A stretch of 64,000 bases of DNA from an uncultured Clostridia bacterium (GCA_945787805.1 CALZID010000010.1:1-64000), one strand, 5' to 3'; positions 36,009 through 45,432 are shown, counted from the first letter of the stretch. Translations and numbers: made by a program. Notes: generated by a model from the letters alone, not told the origin.

Positions 36009-37292
36009 TTATTCACCGTATTTCTTAATAAGCTCTTTATAATGTCTGCCTTTTTCTTCAAAGTTTTTATATTCGTTATAGCTTGAAGCCGCCGGGGACA
36101 AAATGCAAATTCCCTTGGTATTCTCATAGGCGGATTTTACTGCTTCTTCAAGATTTTCCGCTTTTATGAGCTTTTTATTTGTTCCGTTTTCAAGCATCAT
36201 ATCAATGATTTTATGCCCCGTTGTTTTTGTACCGATAATCACACTCAAATCGCTGTTTTCAAGGTCAACCGCAAAGTCGGTATAGTCAATTCCCCTGTCC
36301 TTTCCGCCGATTATAAGTGTGTTTGCTTTTATTGCGTTGACCGCACACATTACGGCATGGGGAATTGTGGCAATACAGTCATTATAAAATGTAACTCCCT
36401 TATAGGTACCCACATTCTCCATTCTGTGTTCAATACCTTCATAGTCGTCGATTGCTTTTTTTGCGTCATTTGCCGAAACTCCGAAAATTGATGCGGCAGT
36501 AAATGCAAATAGCACATCGTGACGGTTATGCTCACCCGCCAGATGAATATTGTCAATCTCAAATGGCAAAGAGTCATCTTTTTTTACGGCAATTACCTTT
36601 GATTTAACCTTGTTCAAATCAAGATAAGGCTCAACGCCCTGTGTACCGTTATAAATAAAGGTATTGTTTTCATTTTGATGGCGGACAATATTAAGTTTTG
36701 CATTCACATAGCCCGTCATTCCACCCTTATAATGTTCAAGATGTTCTTCATAGATATTGGTGAGAATTGAAACATCGGGCGAATTTCTTGTGAATTCTAA
36801 CTGATGGGACGACATTTCAATGACTGCGATTTTGTTTTCGGTCATTTCTTCAATATAGTCAAATACGGGAAGTCCCATATTACCCATCAATTCACAGTCA
36901 ACACCCCCTGCGCAAAGCATTTTATATGTGAGTGTTGATGTTGTTGTTTTACCCTTTGAACCGGTAACTCCGATTTTTTTGCAAGGCGCATATTTTAAAA
37001 ATAAATCCGTTTGGCAAGTTACATAGGTATCGGTCGGCACATCTACATTCACAAATGAAATGCCGGGACTCTTCATAACCACATCGAATTTGCCGATATG
37101 TGAGAGATAGTCTTCACCACAATAATACCCCACAAAATTATCGTCGATTTTTTGCTCTTTTCCGTCACCTATATAAAGCATTTTTTCAGGCAAATATTTT
37201 CTGATATAATTGTATGTGCTTTTGCCTTCTCTGCCGAAGCCTAAAATAAGCACTTTTTTATCTTTTAAGAAATCAATAATGGGAGGCAGCAT
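36009..37292 (-). CDS. murD: UDP-N-acetylmuramoylalanine-D-glutamate ligase
   Basis: The 427-residue Mur ligase (start ATG 37292; the ATG nine bases earlier abuts AGGAG) has a Rossmann-like KVLILGFGREGKSTYNYI N-terminus, the ATP loop GVTGSKGKTTTSTLTYK, NIYEEHLEHYKGGMTGYVNAK, and the EHRMENVGTYKGVTFYNDCIAT segment. It adds D-glutamate to UDP-MurNAc-L-Ala in the cytoplasm. Sequence is a little diverged at the N-terminus, but the motif set is clearly MurD. Confidence 0.93.
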   Translation of the reverse strand: MLPPIIDFLKDKKVLILGFGREGKSTYNYIRKYLPEKMLYIGDGKEQKIDDNFVGYYCGEDYLSHIGKFDVVMKSPGISFVNVDVPTDTYVTCQTDLFLKYAPCKKIGVTGSKGKTTTSTLTYKMLCAGGVDCELMGNMGLPVFDYIEEMTENKIAVIEMSSHQLEFTRNSPDVSILTNIYEEHLEHYKGGMTGYVNAKLNIVRHQNENNTFIYNGTQGVEPYLDLNKVKSKVIAVKKDDSLPFEIDNIHLAGEHNRHDVLFAFTAASIFGVSANDAKKAIDDYEGIEHRMENVGTYKGVTFYNDCIATIPHAVMCAVNAIKANTLIIGGKDRGIDYTDFAVDLENSDLSVIIGTKTTGHKIIDMMLENGTNKKLIKAENLEEAVKSAYENTKGICILSPAASSYNEYKNFEEKGRHYKELIKKYGE

Positions 37293-37409
37293 AATTCTCA
37301 TCTCCTAATTTTTTGCATATAAAATAATTATATCTTTATATATCTGAAAAATCAACAGAAAATCAACCGTTGTTAATATAAAAATATTTAAAAACTTATA
37401 AAAATATTA

Positions 37410-37438
37410 TTGCATACTTTATGCAATTGTGCTACAAT
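37410..37438 (+). promoter_or_regulatory. Promoter of the EF-G-like gene
   Basis: TTGCAT (37410-37415), 17 nt and TACAAT (37433-37438), giving a leader of about 65 nt with an AAAGGTGG ribosome site. Confidence 0.6.
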
Positions 37439-37511
37439 TTAGTTACTGTGTTGAGAAATTCTATATATTTTTCACATATAGGTATACTTAGGGAAAGGTG
37501 GGTAAGAGCTT

Positions 37512-39578
37512 ATGAAGGCTTATACCTCAAATAACATCAGAAATATTGCCGTGCTCGGTCACGGCGGAAAAGGAAAAACTACGCTTTGTGAAGCAATGCT
37601 CTATGTTTCAGGTGCTACCGACAGATTAGGTAAAGTTGCCGACGGTAATACTGTGCTTGACTTCGACGCAGAAGAAAAGAGAAGAAAGTCATCGGTTTCA
37701 TCTGCAATGGCGGCTATTGAATGGGATAACACAAAGTTAAATATTATAGATGCTCCCGGTCTTTTTGACTTTGAAAGCGGTGCGGCAGAAGCAGTTCGTG
37801 CGGCAGAAGCAGTTCTCATCGTTACAAGTGCCGGCTCGGGCGTTGATGTGGGTACGGAAAAAGCATTTAAGGCGGCAGAAAAACGCGGTCTTGCAAAATT
37901 CTTTGCAATTACAAAGACCGACTCTGACCACAGAAGCTTCTATAAAACATTTGAAGCACTTAAAGAAGTTTACGGCAACAAGCTTTGCCCGACTATTATT
38001 CCTTATATGGAGGGCAATCTCACAAAGGCTTATGTCAACCTTATGACAGGCAAGGCTTATGCTTATGACGATTGCAAGGCTACGGAGGTTCCTATGCCGA
38101 ACGACCCCGTTATTGAAGAAATGACATCCGCCTTTATGGAGGCTGTTGCCACAACCGACGATGCTCTTATGGAAAAATTCTTTGAGGGCGAAGCATTCAC
38201 ACAGGAAGAAATTTTGAAAGGTCTTTGCCTCGGTATTTTCGACGGTTCGATTTATCCCGTTTATGCAGTTTCAGGTCTTACCGGAGCCGGCGTTGACCAG
38301 CTTCTTTACGGACTTGCTTGGTCAGTACCCGGCGCTTTCGGTTATGCAGGCGAAACAGCCAAAGCGGAAAACGGCGAAGAAGTAATTCTTCCCTGTGATA
38401 TTAACGGACCCCTTGCGGCAATCTGCTTTAAGACCGTTGCTGACCCGTTCGTTGGAAAAATGTCATTCTTCAAGGTAGTTTCAGGTAAGCTTGACGCTAA
38501 CACGGCAGCCTATAATGTTCGTTCGGGCGAAACGGAAAAAATGGGCAAGATTGTTACTGTTAAGGGCGGAAAGCAAGAAGATGCAAACGAAATTATCGCC
38601 GGTGACATAGGTGTTGTTACAAAGCTTGCCGGAGTTAAAACAGGCGATACACTTTGCGACGCTAAAAACATCGTAATTCTTGACGGTGTTGACTGTCCTA
38701 ACCCCTGTCTTTCAATGGCAGTTAATGTTCGTAAAAAAGGCGAAGAAGAAAAGGTTGCACAAGGACTTTTCAGACTTATGGAAGAAGATCCGTCAATCGC
38801 ATTTGTTGTCAACAAAGAAACAAAGGAACAAATTCTTTCGGGTCTCGGCGAACAGCATCTTGATGTTATCGTTTCAAAACTTAAAAACAAATTCGGTGTC
38901 GAAGTTGATTTGAGCGTTCCGAAGGTCGCTTACAGAGAAACAATCAGAAAATCGGCAGAAGCACAGGGTAAACACAAGAAGCAGTCAGGCGGTCATGGTC
39001 AGTTCGGCGATGTTCATATCCGTTTTGAGCCTTGCGACAGCGACGACCTTATCTTTGAAGAAGAAGTATTCGGCGGCGCAGTTCCTAAGAATTTCTTCCC
39101 CGCAGTTGAAAAAGGTCTTCGTGACTGCGTTCTCAAGGGCGTTCTTGCGGGATACCCGATGGTAGGCGTTAAGGCTACGCTTTATGACGGTTCGTATCAC
39201 CCTGTTGACTCATCCGAAATGGCATTCAAGATGGCGGCTTCTCTTGCATATAAAGCAGGTATTCCAAAGGCAGACCCGACAATTCTTGAACCTGTCGGCA
39301 CACTTGTTGCCCGTATGCCCGATGACAACTTAGGCGATATTATGGGCGATATTACAAAGCGCCGCGGCAGAGTTCTCGGTATGGGCGCAGCAGACGAGCC
39401 GAATACACAAGAGCTTACAGCAGAAGTTCCCATGGCTGAAATGGGCGACTTCACAACAGTTCTCCGTTCGGTAACAGCAGGACGCGGCTCATTCACATTT
39501 GAGTTCACCCGTTATGAACAGGCTCCGCAAAACATTGTTGAAAAGGTTATTGCAGAAGCAAACATTGACGAAGAATAA
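37512..39578 (+). CDS. EF-G paralogue (elongation factor G-like GTPase)
   Basis: This 688-residue protein has the full EF-G five-domain length. The P-loop is GHGGKGKTTL instead of the canonical AHIDAGKTTT. The G3 motif is DAPGLFDF (residues 80-87) instead of DTPGHVDF, so the His that activates GTP hydrolysis is replaced by Leu84. G4 reads TKTD. Domain IV and V motifs are present (GGHGQFGDVHIRFEP, RRGRVLGMG). These changes place it in the FusA2-like paralogue group rather than the main fusA, which normally sits in the str operon. A ribosome-associated stress role is possible; the reaction is not established. Confidence 0.85.
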   Translation: MKAYTSNNIRNIAVLGHGGKGKTTLCEAMLYVSGATDRLGKVADGNTVLDFDAEEKRRKSSVSSAMAAIEWDNTKLNIIDAPGLFDFESGAAEAVRAAEAVLIVTSAGSGVDVGTEKAFKAAEKRGLAKFFAITKTDSDHRSFYKTFEALKEVYGNKLCPTIIPYMEGNLTKAYVNLMTGKAYAYDDCKATEVPMPNDPVIEEMTSAFMEAVATTDDALMEKFFEGEAFTQEEILKGLCLGIFDGSIYPVYAVSGLTGAGVDQLLYGLAWSVPGAFGYAGETAKAENGEEVILPCDINGPLAAICFKTVADPFVGKMSFFKVVSGKLDANTAAYNVRSGETEKMGKIVTVKGGKQEDANEIIAGDIGVVTKLAGVKTGDTLCDAKNIVILDGVDCPNPCLSMAVNVRKKGEEEKVAQGLFRLMEEDPSIAFVVNKETKEQILSGLGEQHLDVIVSKLKNKFGVEVDLSVPKVAYRETIRKSAEAQGKHKKQSGGHGQFGDVHIRFEPCDSDDLIFEEEVFGGAVPKNFFPAVEKGLRDCVLKGVLAGYPMVGVKATLYDGSYHPVDSSEMAFKMAASLAYKAGIPKADPTILEPVGTLVARMPDDNLGDIMGDITKRRGRVLGMGAADEPNTQELTAEVPMAEMGDFTTVLRSVTAGRGSFTFEFTRYEQAPQNIVEKVIAEANIDEE

Positions 39579-39595
39579 TACATAACCAATAAACT

Positions 39596-39640
39596 AATCG
39601 GCTGTAAAAAACGAAAGTTTTTTACAGCCGATTTTTCTAT
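39596..39640 (+). terminator. Terminator after the EF-G-like gene, GGCTGTAAA family
   Basis: A perfect 17-bp stem, AATCGGCTGTAAAAAAC (39596-39612) with its complement (39617-39633), GAAA loop, followed by TTT. It is probably bidirectional with the lipoprotein gene. Confidence 0.9.
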
Positions 39641-39650
39641 GCTTTATTTT

Positions 39651-40025
39651 CTATTGAACAGAACCTGTCGGATTCGCTAATATAGATTCAGGCTCTTCTG
39701 TTGTAATTTCTTCACTTGTTGGTGGGTTGGTTGTTGGCGGGTCGGTAGTTTTTTCTTCAGAAGACGGTTTTTGTGAATTCGGCTTTGAATTATTGGAACT
39801 ACCGCTGTTATTTTTATTCGGTCTGGTAGTTGTTGTAGTTGTTGAAGAAGTTTCTTCGGTTGTGCTTTCTGTTTCTGTCTCGGTTTCTTCAGTTGTTGTT
39901 TCGGTTGTAGTCGCAGAAGTGAGCACAGGTGCCGGACCGACCTTTTTATATTCTGTCTTTTTGCCGCAGCCTGCAAGGGTAATTACAATTAAAGTAATAA
40001 GAATAAAAGCTATAAATCTTTTCAT
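39651..40025 (-). CDS. Small Thr/Glu/Ser-rich lipoprotein
   Basis: The 124-residue product has a lipoprotein signal MKRFIAFILITLIVITLAGC with lipobox LAGC at Cys20, then a low-complexity, Thr/Glu/Ser/Asn/Pro-rich chain with no fold. It may be a wall-spanning spacer. It follows the YiiX-like hydrolase gene by 12 nt in the same direction and may be co-transcribed with it. The gene is real judging from the lipobox and ribosome site (AAAGGAGC). Confidence 0.75.
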   Translation of the reverse strand: MKRFIAFILITLIVITLAGCGKKTEYKKVGPAPVLTSATTTETTTEETETETESTTEETSSTTTTTTRPNKNNSGSSNNSKPNSQKPSSEEKTTDPPTTNPPTSEEITTEEPESILANPTGSVQ

Positions 40026-40037
40026 TTTTAAGCTCCT

Positions 40038-40901
40038 TTATATCTTGTCTATATTACCGTAAACCTGAACAATTTCAAGTTTATCGCTATGAAGAATATC
40101 TTTTGGGGTTACTGTTCCGCCGCCGTTATAATCTATGTCCACACCGAACTGATTATATGCGTACCATACGAGATGGGAACACTGTGTTTTTGTAGGGCTT
40201 TCTTCGTTTTTTGAGAACATTCCCGCAAACAATGAATAATCAAGCCCCACAAGGTTGTTTTTTGCGTAATCTGCAATTTGCTGTCTTGCGCTTGCATCTA
40301 AATCCTTTGCCCTGAGCACCGCAACAAGCGGAAAGCCCGTCCACTCACTGACATTACCGAAAGCGGACGCTTCTCCCATCATAACCGCTTGAACGGTTGT
40401 ACCGTTGGCAGCATCGGTTACAATTGCGGCATGACCGTGCCGCCACCCGAAAGAGTGAATACTCAATGTTATTATTATATCGCCGTTTTGCAAATCTGCA
40501 AAGGGGGGATTTTCTATTTTATTGCCGTTTTCGTCAGTAATATATTCGTGATATGCAAAAAGTCCTTCACGCACACATTCATAATCTTTGTTTTTCATAT
40601 AATAATCATAGTATTTCTGCAATTCGGCGGTATTTCGGCTTCTTTTTAATTTATCTATTGCCGGCTTTCCCAATCCTGTTTGAGAAAAGACAGTTTGATA
40701 CTCGCTTTCTGCCAATGCTCCGCCGTTTTGTATTTTTTCGGTTATTGCATCCCATTCTGATTTATTCACTGCAACAGGCTCACGGTATGCGCTCCAATCG
40801 GCAATCTCGCTTAAAATAAAATTACATGCAAAAAAAGCAATTGCAATTGCCAAAATTTTAAATATCAGCCTTTGAATTCTGTTTCGTTTTCTCATATTCA
40901 T
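40038..40901 (-). CDS. Permuted papain-like (YiiX/YebB-type) hydrolase
   Basis: This 287-residue protein has an N-terminal membrane anchor (~9-30). The second half carries LQNGDIIIT, WRHGHAAIVTDA with the candidate catalytic His, and TKTQCSHLVWYAYNQFG with the candidate nucleophile Cys. His before Cys is the order of permuted NlpC/P60 enzymes (YiiX/YebB, YaeF), which act on lipids, amides or peptidoglycan. Its ATG overlaps the patatin stop (ATGA); an ATG six bases on is an equally good start. The pairing with a lipase suggests lipid or envelope remodelling. Confidence 0.8.
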   Translation of the reverse strand: MNMRKRNRIQRLIFKILAIAIAFFACNFILSEIADWSAYREPVAVNKSEWDAITEKIQNGGALAESEYQTVFSQTGLGKPAIDKLKRSRNTAELQKYYDYYMKNKDYECVREGLFAYHEYITDENGNKIENPPFADLQNGDIIITLSIHSFGWRHGHAAIVTDAANGTTVQAVMMGEASAFGNVSEWTGFPLVAVLRAKDLDASARQQIADYAKNNLVGLDYSLFAGMFSKNEESPTKTQCSHLVWYAYNQFGVDIDYNGGGTVTPKDILHSDKLEIVQVYGNIDKI

Positions 40902-41737
40902 TTCCCCATAAAGCTCTTTATTATTTCCGCATCGTTATATCCTTTATTATAAAGTCTTGTGACACTTTCTTTACTTCTTTTTAAAGTATTGACTCCCTCG
41001 CAGTTATCGGGCGCAATTATAAGCACTTTTCCGTCTTTTTCGAGAGTTTTGATATACTCTAAACTATCATTATATCTTTCAACCATATCATACATCAGCT
41101 TCGCAGATACGGGATAATCCTTCAAGAATTTCTTAAATGCATTTTCCGATAATTTGTGAGTTTTTTTGCGCTCTCTCGGAAGTGTCAGAACAACAATCAC
41201 CTTTTCACATCCGTCATTCAAGGCTTTTTTAATGGGAATAGGGTCCGAAATTCCGCCGTCGAAATATTTCACACCGTCATATTCAACGGGCTGACAGACA
41301 ATGGGAATACAGCAGGATGCTTTTAATTCATAATAATTATTTCTCTCTGAATTTTCAAAATCGAAATAACAGGTATCTCCGGTTTCGGCATTTGTGGCAA
41401 CCGTTAAAAATCTGCATTTTTTTGATTTCGCAGTATCAAAGTCAAGGGGATCTTCTGAGTCTTCATTTGTCATTGCGGAATAAATATAATCTAAACCTAT
41501 ATATGACTTGGTTTTAATAAAATTTCCGACGCCCATATACTGCGGTCTGTATGAATAATCACGGTAAAAGCGAAGCGTTCTGCCACGGTGACCGCCCAGA
41601 TATGAAATAATGTTAGCACTGCCTGCGCTGACACCTATGTAATAGTCAAGCTCTATATCGTCATCTATTAAACGGTCAAGCACGCCCGCGCCGTAAACCG
41701 CACGCATTCCACCGCCTACATCAATATAGCCTATCAC
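40898..41737 (-). CDS. Patatin-like phospholipase
   Basis: This 279-residue protein has the patatin catalytic set: oxyanion segment DVGGGMRAVYGAGVLD, nucleophile elbow GVSAGS and the dyad Asp in YFDGGISDPIP. No signal peptide is visible, so it should act from the cytoplasm on membrane phospholipids. It resembles the RssA/YjjU-type bacterial patatins. It is the first gene of a three-gene group with the permuted hydrolase and the lipoprotein. Confidence 0.92.
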   Translation of the reverse strand: MIGYIDVGGGMRAVYGAGVLDRLIDDDIELDYYIGVSAGSANIISYLGGHRGRTLRFYRDYSYRPQYMGVGNFIKTKSYIGLDYIYSAMTNEDSEDPLDFDTAKSKKCRFLTVATNAETGDTCYFDFENSERNNYYELKASCCIPIVCQPVEYDGVKYFDGGISDPIPIKKALNDGCEKVIVVLTLPRERKKTHKLSENAFKKFLKDYPVSAKLMYDMVERYNDSLEYIKTLEKDGKVLIIAPDNCEGVNTLKRSKESVTRLYNKGYNDAEIIKSFMGK

Positions 41738-41869
41738 TTATTTCACTTCCTTAAACTATTTCATCGGAATTTTACCATATATTTCTTATTATTGCAAACA
41801 CCAAATTCAATTATACATTGGATTAAACCGTTTTTTATGGGGAAAAATAAGTGAAAAGGAGTGATGTTT

Positions 41870-42313
41870 ATGTCAACCAGCGACAAAGAATACAGTAAAA
41901 TGGCAGATAAGGCGTCCCCAAACTCGCCGAAGCTTAAAAACTGTATAAAAGCATTTTTGTTTGGCGGTGCAATTTGCACTTTCGGTCAGTTTCTGAATTT
42001 TATTTTTGAGCGAATGGAATTTTCAGAAGACTATGTGAAAGCCGCCACGCCGACAGTGCTTATAATACTCACGGCAATTCTGACAGGTATAGGTGTTTTT
42101 GATAAAATTGCAAAACACGCCGGAGCGGGAACAATCGTGCCCATTACGGGCTTTGCAAATTCAGTTGTTTCTCCCGCTATGGAATTTAAGTCGGAGGGAC
42201 TTGTTCTCGGCACGGGTGCAAACATATTCAAAATTGCAGGTCCCGTTATCGCCTACGGTGTATTTGCCGGCGTAATTTACGGACTGATTGCTTATATTTT
42301 CAAGCTATACTAA
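41870..42313 (+). CDS. spoVAC: Stage V sporulation protein AC
   Basis: This 147-residue membrane protein (ATG 41870, AAGGAG 8 nt upstream) matches SpoVAC: FLFGGAICTFGQF, ILTGIGVFDKIAKHAGAGTIVPITGFANSVVSPAMEF and GANIFKIAGPVIAYG. SpoVAC is a mechanosensitive channel that moves dipicolinic acid into the forespore and out during germination. SpoVAD and SpoVAE, its usual partners, are not adjacent: the next gene is htrA on the other strand. This is unusual; they may be elsewhere or lost. Confidence 0.9.
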   Translation: MSTSDKEYSKMADKASPNSPKLKNCIKAFLFGGAICTFGQFLNFIFERMEFSEDYVKAATPTVLIILTAILTGIGVFDKIAKHAGAGTIVPITGFANSVVSPAMEFKSEGLVLGTGANIFKIAGPVIAYGVFAGVIYGLIAYIFKLY

Positions 42314-42375
42314 AAAAGGTAAAAGCCTTGTTATCGCTCAGTTTGTCCATTCTACGCATTTTTTCCTAACCCCAC

Positions 42376-42420
42376 AAAAGGGGCTGTAAAAAAACTTTCG
42401 TTTTTTTACAGCCCCTTTTT
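42376..42420. terminator. Bidirectional terminator spoVAC/htrA, GGCTGTAAA family
   Basis: AAAAGGGGCTGTAAAAAAA (42376-42394) pairs with its complement (42401-42419). T runs on both strands fit convergent spoVAC and htrA. Confidence 0.9.
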
Positions 42421-42424
42421 CAGT

Positions 42425-43882
42425 TTAATCACCGAATGAGAACGGGAACGGGAATGTTTGAGTTTCATACTCTTCTTGCGGCTCGCTGAGACTTGAGTCT
42501 TCAACAAGCTTTACTTTTACTTCAAAGGTTGAAATCTTATAATTTGAATCTACTCGGCATATTTCAAGGGTTAAGGTATCCCCCACATTGCCGTTTTCTA
42601 TAGCTTCAGAAAGCATATTGTAATCGTCAAGATCTGCTCCGTTGACGGCAATAATCATATCCCCTTCTTTTACATCGGTATTTTGAAGGTCACTGCCGTT
42701 CATTATTGTATCAATGATGATTGAGCCCGAAGGCAAGTCATTTGTTTTTACAATGATTGAATATGTCTGGCTTTTTGTTACGGGCATAAACTGAATTCCC
42801 AAAGCAGGCCTATTTGTCACTCTGCCGTTTTCAATAAGCTGGTCAACAATTTCTTTTACGGTTGAAGACGGAACGGCAAAGCCCATACCTTCAAATTCTG
42901 TTGACGCAATCTTTGATGAGTTTATTCCCACAATTTGACCGAAAGAATTTACAAGCGCACCGCCTGAATTACCCGGGTTGATGGCTGCCGTGTGCTGAAT
43001 ACAAGAAACTTCATAGCCGACGGGGCTGTCAACCGGTCTGCCTATTGCAGAAACCATTCCGTTTGTAAATGAGCCGAAAAACTGTGTTCCGCCGGGATTA
43101 CCGATTGCATAAATCGCATCTCCGACTTCAAGTGTATCGGAATTTGCAAATTCAGCGGCTTTAAGTGTGGTATTTGCCACATAGAGAAGTCCTATATCGG
43201 TTTTGGAGTCAGCACCGACTATTATTGCATCATACTGTGTACCGTCGGCAACCTGAACCACAATTTTGGGGTTTGAAACATCAATTACATGGGCACAAGT
43301 GATAATATATGAGCCTGTTTTATCTCTGTTAAGTCCCAATACTACGCCCGAGCCCTCAGAAGACGCTTGCTGTCTGTTGCCCGAATAAACAATAATTCCC
43401 ACAGAGCTTTCGTGGACTTTTTGATAAATCTCTTTTGAGGACATTGAGCTTCCGTCAGAAACATAGCCGTTACTGTCGGGAGTTTCCGAAAAATCAATCT
43501 GTGTGTCATCGTCGCCGTTGTGAGTAATATTGTTTTTGCCGTCCGTGAAAAGCGCCGCTAAGAACACCGCAACCGCAATAAGCAGAGATACTCCCAGAAT
43601 TATGCCTGCAATCATTACACCCTTTTTCTTGCCCTTTGAAGTTCTTTTCTCGGCTTCAGGTCTGTTATATGCAGAATAATTTCCGTAAGGCATATACTGA
43701 TTTGTGTTACCGTAGTTACCGCTGTTGCCATAGTAATTATTGCTGCCGTAATTACCGTAAGACGGTTGACCGTAGGGCGGTGCCTTCGGTTCATTCACCC
43801 TTTGGGGTTCAACCTTTTTTTCAGGTTCTTGAACAGGATTCTCAGTTGTTTCGTTGGTATCTTTTTCAAAATTTTCGTTCAT
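42425..43882 (-). CDS. htrA: HtrA/DegP-type serine protease with PDZ domain
   Basis: The 485-residue protein has an unusual cytoplasmic N-terminus (1-85), rich in Pro, Asn, Tyr and Gly, then one membrane span (~90-112). The trypsin-like domain has His in ITCAHVID, Asp in SKTDIGLLYV and Ser in NPGNSGGALVN, and a C-terminal PDZ domain (~370-465) follows. It degrades or refolds misfolded exported proteins at the membrane outer face. It follows the two-component pair, as in walRK-type loci, where HtrA is encoded at the end. Confidence 0.93.
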   Translation of the reverse strand: MNENFEKDTNETTENPVQEPEKKVEPQRVNEPKAPPYGQPSYGNYGSNNYYGNSGNYGNTNQYMPYGNYSAYNRPEAEKRTSKGKKKGVMIAGIILGVSLLIAVAVFLAALFTDGKNNITHNGDDDTQIDFSETPDSNGYVSDGSSMSSKEIYQKVHESSVGIIVYSGNRQQASSEGSGVVLGLNRDKTGSYIITCAHVIDVSNPKIVVQVADGTQYDAIIVGADSKTDIGLLYVANTTLKAAEFANSDTLEVGDAIYAIGNPGGTQFFGSFTNGMVSAIGRPVDSPVGYEVSCIQHTAAINPGNSGGALVNSFGQIVGINSSKIASTEFEGMGFAVPSSTVKEIVDQLIENGRVTNRPALGIQFMPVTKSQTYSIIVKTNDLPSGSIIIDTIMNGSDLQNTDVKEGDMIIAVNGADLDDYNMLSEAIENGNVGDTLTLEICRVDSNYKISTFEVKVKLVEDSSLSEPQEEYETQTFPFPFSFGD

Positions 43883-43905
43883 ATCAAAACCTCCGGGGAG
43901 ACATT

Positions 43906-45432
43906 TTATTTTTTGGATTTAGGGAGCAAAACAGTAAATTCCGTGTATTCTCCCTCAACGCTTTCGGCATAAATTTTGCCGCCGTGCATTTCAATGATTG
44001 TCTTGCAAAGATAAAGTCCTAAGCCTGCACTCTTTACATCATAGCTTCTCGATTTATCCACTTTATAGAAGCGCTCGAATATTTTGCCCAATTCTTCGGG
44101 TGAAACTCCCTCACCCGTGTTGCGAATTGAAACATATATCTCGTCATTTTTATTTTCGCCCACAGACACCGAAATCACACCGTCGTTCTGTGTGAATTTA
44201 ACTGCATTGTCAACGATATTGTAAATCACTTGATACAGCATATCACGGTCTGCCTTCAACACGACAGGCTGTAAATTTTCAAAGCCTTCAACACTGATAT
44301 TTTTCTTTTCAATATTTTGTTCAAAAGACAGCATACAGTCAATTAGCAGACCCGAAATATCAAATTCGGATATTTTTAAATCCAATTCGCCTGCTTCAAT
44401 CTTTGAAAGATTGAGCATTGATGTAACCAGTCTTGAAAGTCTTTTGACTTCTTCCGAAACCCGTGAAAGATATTCTTCGTGTTTATCTTTCGGGATTGTT
44501 CCGTCAAGCATTCCGTCAATGAAGCCGCCGATTGTGGTCATTGGCGTTTTAAGCTCGTGAGAAACATTGGCAACAAAACTTCTTCTTGACGATTCGAGTA
44601 TGGACAGTGCCGACGCCATTCGGTTAAAGGATGTACAAAGCTCTGCAAGCTCATCGGACCCGCGGACACTGACTCTTTTGCTGAAATCCCCTTGGGCGTA
44701 TGCTTTTGTTGCCTTTGACATCTGTCGCAAAGGATTTGTCAGTCTTGCAACCAATGCATAAGCCACTAAAAACGAAAGTGAAACCGCAAAGATAGCCGAT
44801 GACAAATACATTTTCATAATACTGCTTGCATATTGCGTAAAACTATTCTTAACGGGGGTGCAAGCAAAAACCGCACCGATGGTCACTCCGTTGACTTTTA
44901 TTGGTGCACCCGCCATAAATGTAGGTTCGTCATATAAGCCGTCAATTTCTTCGTCACTGAAATAAGTGCCCTGTTGGGTTGCCGACATTATCTCTTCGGG
45001 TATTTTATAACCTTTATGAATAACACAACCGTCATCATCGGTACCGGATGAATATTTGAATTTTTCTTTACAAAGTACAACTCTGCCCTGCATATTGCAC
45101 ATTATCACATCTGCGTCAATGGCGTCTGAAATAATGCTCAGATTATTGCCGATTAAAAGCATTGCGCTGTTGAATTCATTTTCTGTTCTGCACCCGGACA
45201 GAATAGTTTCGCAATGAGCGGCATTTTGCTTCACATTTTCTGTGAGCATGCCTTTCTTCTCAACGGACCATCTGTTTGAAAGAAAAACAAGCAATGCAGA
45301 TGCCAACACAATATAACTGACTAAAATCATAGAAGTCATAACAGTAAGATACTTTGCAAACAGCGGAACATGAGTAAAAAACCCTTCCACTCTTCTGTAG
45401 CTTCTCTTTATGATACTTTTACTTTTTTCCAT
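43906..45432 (-). CDS. Sensor histidine kinase
   Basis: The gene has 508 codons from ATG 45432, overlapping the response-regulator stop by 14 nt (a TTG nine bases earlier is possible). Layout: membrane span ~27-50, extracellular sensor ~50-195, second span, HAMP, dimerisation domain with phospho-acceptor His in VSHELKTPMTTIGGF, and ATPase with IVDNAVKFT, the G1-like ISIRNTGEGV and GLGLYLCKTI. No PAS domain is present, unlike classical WalK. It probably monitors the envelope and controls htrA and cell-wall genes with the adjoining regulator. Confidence 0.92.
   Translation of the reverse strand: MEKSKSIIKRSYRRVEGFFTHVPLFAKYLTVMTSMILVSYIVLASALLVFLSNRWSVEKKGMLTENVKQNAAHCETILSGCRTENEFNSAMLLIGNNLSIISDAIDADVIMCNMQGRVVLCKEKFKYSSGTDDDGCVIHKGYKIPEEIMSATQQGTYFSDEEIDGLYDEPTFMAGAPIKVNGVTIGAVFACTPVKNSFTQYASSIMKMYLSSAIFAVSLSFLVAYALVARLTNPLRQMSKATKAYAQGDFSKRVSVRGSDELAELCTSFNRMASALSILESSRRSFVANVSHELKTPMTTIGGFIDGMLDGTIPKDKHEEYLSRVSEEVKRLSRLVTSMLNLSKIEAGELDLKISEFDISGLLIDCMLSFEQNIEKKNISVEGFENLQPVVLKADRDMLYQVIYNIVDNAVKFTQNDGVISVSVGENKNDEIYVSIRNTGEGVSPEELGKIFERFYKVDKSRSYDVKSAGLGLYLCKTIIEMHGGKIYAESVEGEYTEFTVLLPKSKK

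Noticed and set aside
36008..36127. Extended N-terminus of the NUDIX protein
   Set aside because: The extra 40 codons overlap the murD end and resemble no NUDIX protein; ATG 36007 directly after the murD stop gives a normal protein.
39727..40062. Plus-strand Val-rich 111-codon ORF
   Set aside because: It is a shadow of the Thr-rich lipoprotein gene (Thr codons read in antisense give Val), with no ribosome site.
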